Shown here one piece after another: positions 51,826 through 63,100 of a stretch of 64,000 bases of DNA (position 1 is the first letter of the stretch; each line of letters starts with the position of its first letter). The position numbers and the translations under genes were made by a program. The notes below the pieces were generated by a model. The model made no database searches. It worked only from the letters and a program-made list of their open reading frames with translations, and was not told the origin of the DNA. The DNA is from Muricea muricata (taxonomy: Eukaryota > Cnidaria > Anthozoa > Malacalcyonacea > Plexauridae), in NCBI GenBank assembly GCA_963855995.1, contig OY979722.1:372001-436000 (forward strand). Reading direction: 5' to 3'.

Positions 51826-54800
51826 ATGGCGGCAAAATTTCTTGAATTTTCTCCAAAGAGAAGAATGATTTTTGATAAGTTTTTTGGAAAAGACGGCGAT
51901 GAAAAATGCTTGAAAAGTATTTTAGAACATCACTTTAACTTCTCCGTGAGTTATTTTCATGGTTTATGTTTCAATGTATTGTGTCAATGTATTATGTATA
52001 ATTTTCACCATTTATAATTTGTTACTTTTTATTTCTGCAGATTGGAGTTATTACACCGTCATTGCCCGAGCAAAAGTTGTATGAAAGTGTTTCCAGTCTG
52101 TCGTTGTCCAACCATTTTTGCTGCCTGGCTGAAGTTACACTTGCAGACATTATAAACATCGAATTTATTTCAAGCTTTGTAAAACCAGGTTGTCTTGCTA
52201 TTAAAATCATTGCTCCATTGTGATCAAAATTTCTTTAAAAAAAGACCACCAAATGCAGATATTTTCCCAATCTCGTAAAAGGTTCTTTACAGTGCTAGTT
52301 ATTCTTCCATGTTATGTGCATGAATGTACCATATTTCTTTACACAACATTCCATTTGTATGACCAGACCAAAGGCAGTACATTGCTTACTCAACATGAAA
52401 GAATAACTACTCTCTAGTTGGCTATGAGGACTACCTATTCAAAAGCTATCTGCATACAATGGTACTAGACGATTGTACCATGTTGGGAAGGGATGGGAAT
52501 GGTAAACCTGGCATGCTGGTTAAATTTCCTGGCTAAATTGGATATAGAAAAGTATGGTCAAGATAACATTAGCTGCATTTATTTCAACAGGTTTAGTGTG
52601 TGCTCTCAGTCATGGCACAAAGATTGACACATCAGATTGTGCTTCTTTGCTACCAGCAGGTGAATATTAATTATTGGATAGATTCACTTGACAGTCTAAA
52701 TACCCAACTTCTTGATGCTATAATTTTTTTTGCAGGAATCTTGCATCTCTCATTAACTAAAGACACTTATGAATGTCTTGGTATTCAAGGGAAACGATCA
52801 CCTTTCAATAACAAGCTGAGATTTGGTACATTTTTTATACTATTTTCTAGTTTTCAATGCAACTATCGTTATGAAAAACAGAAGATTTTTACTTTCTTTT
52901 TATATTTTTTAGATATTGAGCTCAACTTGTTGGCTCCGTATTTTCAACCAAGCAAGAAATATTATGAAAGAGTTTTAAAAGGATTCACAAAAGCTGGCCT
53001 GAAGTTTAAATTTTTATTTTCTACACTATCAAAATCGCATGGTAAGCTTGTTAAGAAAATAGTAAAGTAATCAGACAGCTGAACATATGTAACAAAGATC
53101 AAATCTTTAGTAGCTAGTGGCACTGTCCATATTCACACTGTTGATTATTGTAATAATGGGTAGAAGCATCTGAACTGTCGCAGGGCATGAACAAGAGTAC
53201 AATTGTTTGACTTTTTTGTAGTCAAAATGTGAATATGGACAGTACTACCAATCATACTGGAGGAAAACCCTGAATCCTTGGCCAGCAACCTTATCACTCA
53301 CAATTCAAAGAAAGTACATACACTCAAGCCATTACCTTCAAAAACCTTGAAAAACGACAATCTCCGTAAATCTAACATTGCAATAATGGGTACTAGCATC
53401 TGAACTGCCACAGGGCATGAGTAAGTTCTTTGACTTCAGAAACCTTGAAGTCCAAAACCTTCAAAAGCAGGCATCCCAGATATTAGTCCTATCCATTTCA
53501 CTATTTTCCCTCAAAACATTTACTATAGATTACCAAATTTTTGAACTGGTATATTGCTTGCCCAGTGTGTGGACCAGGGTCCGCTATGGAAAGCCATAGC
53601 TGTCTTAAGTGATAAAACGTCATTTCATTAGGTGCTTTATACATTATATACGGTGCTTTAAACATGACATGCGGTGCTTTGAGTATTATATGCGGTGCTT
53701 TAAACATTATATGCGGTGCTTTGAGCATTATATGCGGTGCTTTAAGCATTATATGCGGTGCTTTAAACATTATATGCGGTGCTTTAAACATTATATGCGG
53801 TGCTTCGAACATTATATGCGGTGCTTCGAACATTATATGCGGTGCTTTGAACATTATATGCTGTGCTTTGAGCATTATACGCAGTGCTTTCATCATTATA
53901 CGCAGTTATTTCATCATTATACGCGGCGCTTTCATCATTATATGCGGTGCTTTCATCATTATACGCGGTGATTTCACCTTTGTACGCGGTGTTTTCATCA
54001 TTATATGCGGTGCTTTCACCTTTATACGCAGTGCTTTGAACATTATACGCGGTGGTTCCAGCGTCATTTTACTCAGTGAGCCAGTACCTTTGGTCAGCGT
54101 TGTGGAATCTTACACGATTCTGCTATACGTCATGTCATCAAGAATATCTAAACACTCATCGAATATTCATAGGGCGATCACGTGTCATTTCCTGCTTGGA
54201 AATTTACAAGTTGAGCGCAGTTATAAAACGGTAAAATATATAAGACTTTTCTGGCGTTTTAAATCGAAAGTAAACCCAGGGGGTTTGAAATATGGAACAA
54301 ATACTGCAATCTTTAAATTTGGGGACTTTGCGTGGCCGATTTGAAGCACAGCGAATAGAACCGCAGGCAGTTTTAAATTTAATGCGAAATTTTGAAAAAT
54401 TTTGGGAAAAAATTTTGAAAAAAAATTTGGGAAAAAAATTTGAAAAAAAATTCGGGAAAAAATTTTGGCAAAAAATTCTGAAAAAAATTTGGGAAAAAAT
54501 CTTGAAAAAAAATTCTGGAAAAAATTTTGAAAAAAAATTTGGGAAATTCATGAATATTCATGAATAATTCATGATAATTCATGAAAAATATTGGGGAAAA
54601 TTTTGAATAAAAAATTTGGGAAAAAATTTTGGGAAATTCATGAATAATTCATGAATATTCATGAATAATTCATGATAATTCATGAAAAATATTGGGGAAA
54701 ATTTTGAACAAAAAATTTGGGAAAAAATTTTGAAAAAAGTTTGGGAAAAAAATTTGAAAAAAAATTCTGGAAAAAATTTTGACAAAAAATTCTGAAAAAA

Positions 54801-57800
54801 ATTTGGGAAAAAATCTTGAAAAAAAATTCTGGAAAAAATTTTGAAAAAAAATTTGGGAAATTCATGAATAATTCATGAATATTTCATGAATAATTCATGA
54901 TAATTCATGAAAAATATTGGGGAAAATTTTGAATAAAAAATTTGGGAAAAAATTTTGAAAAAAGTTTGGGAAAAAAATTCGAGAAAAAATTTTGACAAAA
55001 AACTTTGACAAAAAATTCTGAAAAAAATTTGGGAAAAAATCTTGAAAAAAAATTCTGAAAAGAATTTTGAAAAAAATTTTGGGAAATTCATGAATAATTC
55101 ATGAATATTCATGAATAATTCATGAATATTTCATGAATAATCATGAATAATTCATGAAATCATGAATAATTCATGAATTTTTCAGGAAAAAATCTTTGAC
55201 AAAAAATTCTGAAAAAAATTTGGGAAAAAATCTTGAAAAAAAATTCTGGAAAGAATTTTGAAAAAAATTTTGGGAAATTCATGAATAATTCATGAATATT
55301 TCATGAATAATTCATGATAATTCATGAAAAATATTGGGGAAAATTTTGAATAAAAAATTTGGGAAAAAATTTTGAAAAAAGTTTGGGAAAAAATTTGAAA
55401 AAAATTCGAGAAAAAATTTTGACAAAAAACTTTGACAAAAAATTCTGAAAAAAATTTGGGAAAAAATCTTGAAAAAAAATTCTGGAAAGAATTTTGAAAA
55501 AAATTTTGGGAAATTCATGAATAATTCATGAATATTCATGAATAATTCATGAATATTTCATGAATAATCATGAATAATTCATGAAATCATGAATAATTCA
55601 TGATCATGAATAATTCATGATCATGAATAATTCATGAATTTTTCAGGAAAAAATCTTTGACAAAAAATTCTGAAAAAAATTTGGGAAAAAATCTTGAAAA
55701 AAAATTCTGGAAAGAATTTTGAAAAAAATTTTGGGAAATTCATGAATAATTCATGAATATTCATGAATAATTCATGATAATTCATGAAAAATATTGGGGA
55801 AAATTTTGAACAAAAAATTTGGGAAAAAATTTTGAAAAAAGTTTGGGAAAAAAATTTGAAAAAAAATTCGGGAAAAAATTTTGACAAAAAATTCTGAAAA
55901 AAATTTGGGAAAAAATCTTGAAAAAAAAATTCTGGAAAAAATTTTGAAAAAAAATTTGGGAAATTCATGAATAATTCATGAATATTTCATGAATAATTCA
56001 TGATAATTCATGAAAAATATTGGGGAAAATTTTGAATAAAAAATTTGGGAAAAAATTTTGAAAAAAGTTTGGGAAAAAAATTTGAAAAAAATTCGAGAAA
56101 AAATTTCGACAAAAAACTTTGACAAAAAATTCTGAAAAAAATTTGGGAAAAAATCTTGAAAAAAAATTCTGGAAAGAATTTTGAAAAAAATTTTGGGAAA
56201 TTCATGAATAATTCATGAATATTCATGAATAATTCATGAATATTTCATGAATAATCATGAATAATTCATGAAATCATGAATAATTCATGATCATGAATAA
56301 TTCATGAATTTTTCAGGAAAAAATCTTTGACAAAAAATTCTGAAAAAAAGTTGGGAAAAAATCTTGAAAAAAAATTCTGGAAAGAATTTTGAAAAAAATT
56401 TTGGGAAATTCATGAATAATTCATGAATATTCATGAATATATCATGAATAATCATGAATAATTCATGAAATCATGAATAATTCATAATCATGAATAATTC
56501 ATGAATTTTTCAGGAAAAAATCTTTGACAAAAAATTCTGAAAAAAATTTGGGAAAAAATCTTGAAAAAAAATTCTGGAAAGAATTTTGAAAAAAATTTTG
56601 GGAAATTCATGAATAATTCATGAATATTCATGAATAATTCATGAATATTTCATGAATAATCATGAATAATTCATGAAATCATGAATAATTCATGATCATG
56701 AATAATTCATGAATTTTTCAGGAAAAAATCTTGAAAAAAATTAGGAAAAAGTTTTGACAAATTTTTTTTCCCAATTTCTTTTTCAAAATTTTTTCCTGAA
56801 TTTTTTTTCAAGATTTTTTCCTGGAAAATTCATGAATTATTCATGAATCATTCATGAATTATTCATGAATTCATGAATTATTCATGATATTCATGAATTA
56901 TTCATGATTTCCCAAATTTTTTTCAGAATTTTTTCCCAAATTTTTTTTTCAAAATTTTTTTCCCAAATTTTTTTTAAAATTTCCCAAAAAAATTTGGGAA
57001 AAAATTTTGGGAAAAAATTTCGAAAAAAAATTTGGAAAAAAATTCTGAAAAAAAAATTTGGAAAAAGAATTCTAAAAAAATTTGGGAAAAAATTTTGAAA
57101 AAAAGTTTGGGAAAAAAAATTTGAAAAAAAAATTTGGGAAAAAATTCTGAAAAAAAATTTGGGAAAAAAATTTGAAAAAAATTAGGAAAAAGTTTTGACA
57201 AAAAAATTTTTTCCCAATTTCTTTTTCAATTTTTTTTTCCCAATTTTTTCCGGAAGTTTTTTCAAGATTTTTTCCTGAAAAATTCATGAATTATTCATGA
57301 AATATTCATGAATTATTCATGATTTCCCAATTTTTTTTCCAGAATTTTTTTGCAAGATTTTTTCCCAAATTTTTTTTTCAGAATTTTTTGTCAAAATTTT
57401 TTCCAGAATTTTTTTTCAAATTTTTTTCCCTAACTTTTTTCAAAATTTTTTCCCAAATTTTTTTTCAAAATTTTTTCCCGAATTTTTTTCAAATTTTTTT
57501 TCCCAAATTTTTTTTCAATTTTTTTCCCATTAAATTTAAAACTGCCTGCGGTTCTATTCGCTGTGCTTCAAATCGGCGACGCAAAGTCCCCAAATTTAAA
57601 GATTGTAGTATTTGTTCCATATTTCAAACCCCCTGGGTTTACTTTCGATTTAAAACGCCAGAAAAGTCTTATATATTTTACCGTTTTATAACTGCGCTCA
57701 ACTTGTAAATTTCGAAGTAGGAAATGACACGTGATCGCCCTATGAATATTCGATGAGTGTTTAGATATTCTTGATGACATGACGTATAGCAGAATCGTGT

Positions 57801-59911
57801 AACATTCCACAACGCTGACCAAAGGTACTGGCTCACTGAGTAAAATGACGCTGGAACCACCGCGTTTTATGTTCAAAGCACTGCGTATAAAGGTGAAAGC
57901 ACCGCATATAATGATGAAAGCACCGCGTACAAAGGTGAAATCACCGCGTATAATGATGAAAGCACCGCGTATAATGATGAAAGCACCGCGTATAATGATG
58001 AAATACCTGCGTATAATGATGAAAGCACTGCGTATAATGCTCAAAGCACAGCATATAATGTTCAAAGCACCGCATATAATGTTCGAAGCACCGCATATAA
58101 TGTTTAAAGCACCGCATATAATGCTCGAAGCACCGCATATAATGTTTAAAGCACCGCATATAATGTTTAAAGCACCGCATATAATGTTTAAAGCACCGCA
58201 TATAATGTTTAAAGCACCGCATATAATGCTTAAAGCACCGCATATAATGCTTAAAGCACCGCATATAATGCTCAAAGCACCGCATATAATGTTTAAAGCA
58301 CCGCATATAATACTCAAAGCACCGCATGTCATGTTTAAAGCACCGTATATAATGTATAAAGCACCTAATGAAATGACGTTTTATCACTTAAGACAGCTAT
58401 GGCTTTCCATAGTCCGCAGTTTGGTATTATACTATTGTGGTGACACCACCCTTAAAAAACTTAATAAAGTAAAGAGCTTGTTTCCATTTATTGTTTCATT
58501 TTATAGGCGATGAACTGTGTGGGAAGAAACTTCAAGAATATTTTCGTTCCCATGCGATTATCTATGAATCATTTACTTGTAAACAGGAACTACAAGAATT
58601 CTCAGAACTGGATATTCCTGCAATTTCATTCAACAACGAGCCATTCTTGGAAATTGACTCAGAATGTAACAGCTTAGCTTTTCATGAGTGGTTGGGATGT
58701 CTTGTCTGTGGAATTGATTGGTATGGTATTCATAATATGGTAGATGTCTTGTATAAATATCTTAAACTAATGCATGACTAATAAGTTGTCCCTGCCCCCC
58801 CCCCCCACCCCACCCTTAAATGTGACAGTATGGAGACAAAGAGTTGTTGAACTTCAGTTAGGCTGCCTAAAGTTTCAATTGACTAGTACCGGTAGTGTTT
58901 AACATTGCCAGCCAGAGTAGAAAGTTTGCTTGCATAGGAAATATTTTTGCCATGCAGTTTTGATGTCTTCTATATATTTTCTATTCAAATTTGAAAATCC
59001 GCTGCATTATTTCACATTTTGCAATCTGGATGGCCAGAGTATGTAGTGGAGAAAGGTATAGATTACCATCAAACATTGATGTTTTGTCACAGCATCTAAT
59101 TTCATCACGGGATCTGAATCTGTTTTAAATGATTCCGGTGATGAAAGAACATTATACCATTCCTGTTCGATTACCATTCCTATGATGTGTGAGAGGAGTC
59201 GGCTTCCAACTTGATTGAATCAATTTCTTATTACCATATTTTACTTGCTACTGTTATTATGTTTAAATTAGTGCAAAGCCTGATCGAATTACTTTCACAG
59301 TGGCCCTGTTTCTCATTATCTGTGTAGCTCTAAAGCAAGTGCTGATAGTTTTGTTACTACATTATCATGTCCAGAACCTCATTTTCATGGCAAAGCTTCA
59401 TCAGTCAAGTGGACAGGGTTTCTTCCCTCCAATACTGTGTGTGAAGTCATTAAATTATCAAGGTAGATATCTATCAGAAGTTACACCTCTTATGTTATTA
59501 TTTAAAGGTATCATACAGTCATAAAGTTGACTCAAACTGGGTTCAAGACAGTGATAAAAAGATCAACTTCAGCCTCCCCCCCCAACTTTGCATAGTAGGG
59601 TGTGTCACTCTATGTACCCCAATGAGTATGTGGTGGGAAAGGATTAATTGAATCTGCATGAAATTTGCTGTTGGTGTTTAAAATGGTTTTCAAGGATATA
59701 GTAATTGATTTACAGGGAACTGTTGGAAGGGAATCCCAGTGTTCCTTGGATCAGTATACTGATATGGGGATTTAGTGACAGTCCAGTGTCATGGAGAGAT
59801 CGCCAACATGGTTACTTCCTCAGTGGTGACAATCATTGCACTGTTGTGATGTTTCCAAACAAACAGTTGTGGATGTACAGGACTCTGGGGGATCATGATG
59901 AACAACCATGA
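51826..59911 (+). CDS. RPP40: RPP40, RNase P/MRP protein subunit p40, 366 aa
   Basis: Eight exons: 51826-51945, 52041-52188, 52591-52659, 52736-52825, 52913-53041, 58507-58720, 59328-59462 and 59716-59911 (1101 bases in frame; human 363 aa). Matches to human RPP40 include IINIEFISSFVKPG (human LITPEFISTFIKKG), LSLTKDTYECLGIQG (LSLDKDTYEETGLQG), SFVTTLSCPEP and GFLPSNTVCEVIKL, and the C-terminal GFSDSPVSWRDRQHG (GFADSPVSWEKNEHG). Known role: a protein subunit of nuclear RNase P and RNase MRP, needed for tRNA 5' and pre-rRNA processing. Intron 5 is 5.5 kb, far larger than the others, because it holds a fold-back element (53584-58412), a gene fragment and a MITE. Coding exons on both sides are intact, so the gene appears functional. 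Confidence 0.94.
53122..53243. mobile_element. MITE-like element in RPP40 intron 5, 122 bp
   Basis: ACTGTCCATATTCACA at the left and TGTGAATATGGACAGT at the right are perfect 16-base inverted repeats. Inside is AATAATGGGTAGAAGCATCTG, a sequence that recurs at about 53385 in AATAATGGGTACTAGCATCTG followed by AACTGCCACAGGGCATGA. Confidence 0.65.
53254..53386 (+). pseudogene. Partial duplicate of the uncharacterised gene at 49502-50464, in RPP40 intron 5
   Basis: About 133 bases match the coding strand of the uncharacterised gene (plus coordinates 49756-49886, reversed). Conserved words include AATTCAAAGAAAGTACATAC and ACTCAAGCCATTACCTTCAA. The copy is now on the plus strand. It has several substitutions and one net 3-base gain, so the frame stays open: translated, both share NSKKVHTLKPLPSK and SNIAI. 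It lacks the rest of the gene and a start, and a stop follows soon after, so it is a gene fragment. Confidence 0.8.
53631..54050. repeat. Left-arm 21-bp tandem array, 20 units
   Basis: Twenty head-to-tail copies of a 21-base unit close to GGTGCTTTAAACATTATATG + C. The first eleven are nearly uniform, and the last nine carry CATCATTATACGC-type variants. Because 21 is divisible by three, an artificial open frame of seven-residue repeats runs through it. Confidence 0.95.
54051..54384. repeat. Left-arm inner unique segment, mirrored at 57528-57861
   Basis: About 330 bases of non-repetitive sequence repeated as reverse complement in the right arm with only a few differences, such as GGAATCTTACACGATT against GGAATGTTACACGATT. 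It holds no known domain in any frame. It may be the original terminal sequence of the parent transposon. Confidence 0.85.
54385..57527. repeat. Core of the fold-back element: alternating A-tract and ATTCATGAAT repeats
   Basis: Two simple motifs alternate: a purine tract close to TTTGGGAAAAAATTTTGAAA, and palindromic strings of ATTCATGAAT/AATTCATGATAATTCATG. They are organised in higher-order units of several hundred bases. For example, AAAATATTGGGGAAAATTTT recurs near 54584, 54687, 54910, 55329, 55791 and 56013. The purine strand switches from plus to minus at about 56757, back to plus at about 56987, and to minus again at about 57203. No gene is present; the Phe/Lys-rich open frames are artefacts. 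Confidence 0.9.
57862..58365. repeat. Right-arm 21-bp tandem array, 24 units
   Basis: Reverse-complement counterpart of the left array, with unit GCATATAATGTTTAAAGCAC + C in 24 copies. Variants are ordered as in the left arm (outer uniform, inner degenerate), but there are four more units, so the arms have diverged by gain or loss of copies. Confidence 0.95.
58721..59327. other. RPP40 intron 6
   Basis: Intron without recognisable genes. It starts with a poly-C-rich run near 58794-58813. A plus-strand frame beginning just before the acceptor at 59327 is a shadow of exon 7. Confidence 0.5.
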
Positions 59912-60175
59912 TATCAGGGAAACCTGAAATGTTCCTTACGCAAAGTTGGGGGTAAGTAATGTTGATATACAGCTTGTATCAATATAAACTTTGGTTCCAA
60001 AGTCACATCTGGCATGACCATCTTTTGGTTGAAATAGGAATTTCTCTCTTTCACAACCATGAATTATTCCTCTCTTTCACAACCATGAATTGTTCCTCTC
60101 TTTACCATGAAGGTATGTGTGTGAACATACTGTATATAGTTGAAAAACGACATCGTAAGTGGAAGAGGGTCTTCT

Positions 60176-63100
60176 TCATCCACATTGTGGAATTTTTATT
60201 CCTCCTTTATAGGTAAACATTTCATTGTGACAACCAAGAAACTTCCCTTTCTTTACTTGACTATGAAGGTTGATGTTTGCTTCCTCCATGGCTGGTGTGT
60301 ACAATGCAACGATACGAGTGCATGTCTTCTTTCCATTTTCATATACTTTATAAGATATACCAAAGTTTTTGCTATTTTTCCAAATGACTTGGCGGAACTG
60401 TGATTTTGTTTCGTGTGTTGAATCTTGTTGCTCAAAATCATAAAAGCATACATCTTTGTACCTGAAGGATAAAACGCAAAATGCTATTCATAACGAAGCT
60501 CAAATTTTCGTCCAGTTTAAACTTGCTTCTCGTATGCTTAGTGCCGGGGTATTTCCAGAGCTGTCTCTCAGAATATGCACTCTATCTAAATTATGAAACA
60601 TCCTTACCATTCCTTGGTTACTGCAGTCCCAGATATGGTACCTTCGCAAATATCAAACACATTCATACCAGCTTCACTTCTTACTATGGCCCCTCTCTCA
60701 TCTGGACTTGTCTTTCTCAATGCTGCCTGGCAGAGATTCTCGCTCAGTCTTAACGCTGGAACACCATGCATATCTCTTAACATGTTGTGAGTGTTTAATG
60801 CTGACATTACAAACGTTTGTAAATCTAAAGAAAAAAACAAATATTTTTGGTGAACAGAGTTTGTCAACGCTCTACAAAGGTTTTCTCCAGGTACTCTGGT
60901 TTCCTCCGAGAGAGAAAGTGGACGTGGTGTGTTAAGATTAACCCCAAACCAATCATTTCATTGAAGCTGTGCTCTGTGGTGGAAAGCATGATATGGCCAA
61001 CATCAGCTTCTTAGAAAGCTTGCGACTGGGCGAACTTTGTCCTCAGGCCTCCGTTTATGAAACGGTGTTTACTATACATAAACGGCGTTACCTTCCATTG
61101 ATCCTAAACTGCCGCCAGCAACCCCGTTTTGTCCTGTAAACTTTCCTCGCTTTACATTTCTTTTAAAGTTCTTTACGGTTCCTACGTATCCAGTAGGCCG
61201 ATATCTTGCGCAATAAAACACAAACATTTTTCCTTTCACTTTTCCAACTGCTCTTCCTACACCGAGCCGTCGCGTTTTTTTCCAGACCACCTGAACAAAT
61301 GCAGAATATGGCGCGCTATTTTTCCCTTTGTGTTTCTTAAAGTCGTAGTTGTGTACTTGATCGTACCTGAATCAGCGAGAGATTAAATAAACTTTCTTAT
61401 GGTGTAAACGTTTCACACGAATATCCAGGCTTATGAATAGTCTGGATAGTCAGGCTTCTATAAGATGTTTTAAATGTGCTTTATAAGCAAACATAATACC
61501 ATGCTTTTACTGTAAACCCTATTCAAATATTGTATATCATGATGATGATGATAAAATCCATTATGATAATTGATACTGTGATTTTGAATCTGATTCATAA
61601 TACTAGACATCCTTATCCCAAACTTCGAGAAAGCAATGTAATAAAATTGCCCAGATACATGTACTCTTTGTGAAAAACAACATTCTGCTCTGAATCCATT
61701 CTCTATCAACAAGAAACTTATGATGTAATCTAATAGCCTTTCCACAAGCAGGTCCAGACATCCTAGGTTAGGGATGGCTGGTTAATCCAGTTTAAAATAC
61801 CATCACTCTACCCACCATGTTTTAACCACTGTCGCTCCGGTAATAGGCACAGCACTCATTAATAAATTCTCTCCGACTTTAATGTCAGTAAAAGATTGTG
61901 AATGTTTGATTCCCGCGCCAGTTTTTGCCAGATTTCTCGCGTAAGCCATGGCACCTTTCGTTAACTGCATATCCAGCCTTAGTGCTCGGGCGTTGTGAAT
62001 CTTGCGATATTTATTGTGCATTTTTAATACTTCTTGCTGGTATTTTTTCAGTGCTAAAAAATCAAACTATTTTTACCTTCCGCAACTTCTAAACCAAAAT
62101 GAAGATACAAACAATGTCGCGTAATTTAATCTACTGATTACTTACTCTGTGAAAACTTGAATTTTCCATTTGCTGCCAAATATCCGCCATTTCCAGTTCT
62201 GCCGAGATTCATTTCTCCTCCCAACAACCCTCCAGCAGTCCCACCTGGTGATTTTCTACCGCCACTAAAGCCAATTTTCATTCCACCAGCAGCTGTGCCC
62301 ATCTGATGACCAACAGTTCCAGCTGCCGCAACATTTCCACCACCAACCCCTACGTTACCACCTGTTGTCCCAATATTACCACCACCATTACCCGTAGCAC
62401 CCTCTTCCATCGTCCCACCAACAGATCCCCCAATGTTCCCACCAACAGATCCCCCAATATTCCCACCAACAGATCCTCCCATGTTCCCATTAACAGATCC
62501 CCCCATGTTTCCACCAGCAGATCCCCCGATGTTCCCACCAACAGATCCCCCTATGTTCCCACCAGCAGATCCCCCGATGTTCCCACCAGCAGATCCCCCG
62601 ATGTTCCCACCAGCAGATCCCCCGATGTTCCCACCAGTAGATCCCCCAATGTTCCCACCAGCAGATCCCCAAATGTTCCCACCAACACCACCACTTGCTC
62701 CATTACCAGCAGCACTTTGATTTCCACCACCACTTTGACCGCTAGCGGTAGTCCAAGTCCATTTTCCACCCTCATTGCCAGCACTGTTTTGACCATCTGT
62801 CGTACTCCAACTCCATTTCCCACCCTGATTTGCACCACCCTGATTTGCACCACCATTTTGACCACCTGTGGTACTCCAAGTCCATTTTCCACCCTCTTTT
62901 CCAGCACTATTTTGACCATCTGGTGTACTCCAACTCCATTTTCCTCCCTGATTTCCAGCACTGTTTTGGCCACCTGTTGAACTCCAACTCCATGTTTCTC
63001 CATCTGCCATTTTACTATCGTAGTTGTTATATTCATATGGCATTGATGAAGTAGAATCGTCTTTTCTGACGAACGTTTTGTGTCTGTATGGTGTACTTCC

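Larger units (their letters stand above)
53584..58412. mobile_element. Giant fold-back element, 4.8 kb, inside RPP40 intron 5
   Basis: Both ends begin with CTATGGAAAGCCATAGCTGT on the inward-reading strand. The inverted arms run 53584-54384 and 57528-58412. Each arm has a unique tip of about 47 bases, a 21-bp tandem array, and a non-repetitive inner segment of about 330 bases that is nearly identical between arms. The four bases TCCG flank both ends (53580-53583 and 58413-58416), a candidate target-site duplication. The 3.1 kb between the arms is simple AT-rich repeat with no transposase. Fold-back elements with long, internally repetitive inverted ends are known from Drosophila (FB, Galileo); this one resembles them in architecture only. 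A 4-bp duplication is seen in Sola, Chapaev and some Academ families, so the source transposase is open. Confidence 0.85.

Noticed and set aside
53664-54344. Open frame of about 226 aa with seven-residue CGALNII repeats (and a 254-aa twin at 57568-58332)
   Set aside because: The frame is open only because the 21-bp unit is divisible by three. Both strands are open, there is no domain, and it lies in the inverted arms of a mobile element.
54379-57708. Phe/Lys-rich open frames (FFSKFFPEFFFKIF type)
   Set aside because: They are translations of simple A/T-tract repeats and occur on both strands in several frames.
62306-62980. Plus-strand Ser/Thr/Pro-rich frame
   Set aside because: It is the antisense shadow of the Gly-rich exon of the double-CAP gene, kept open by the 24-bp repeat.
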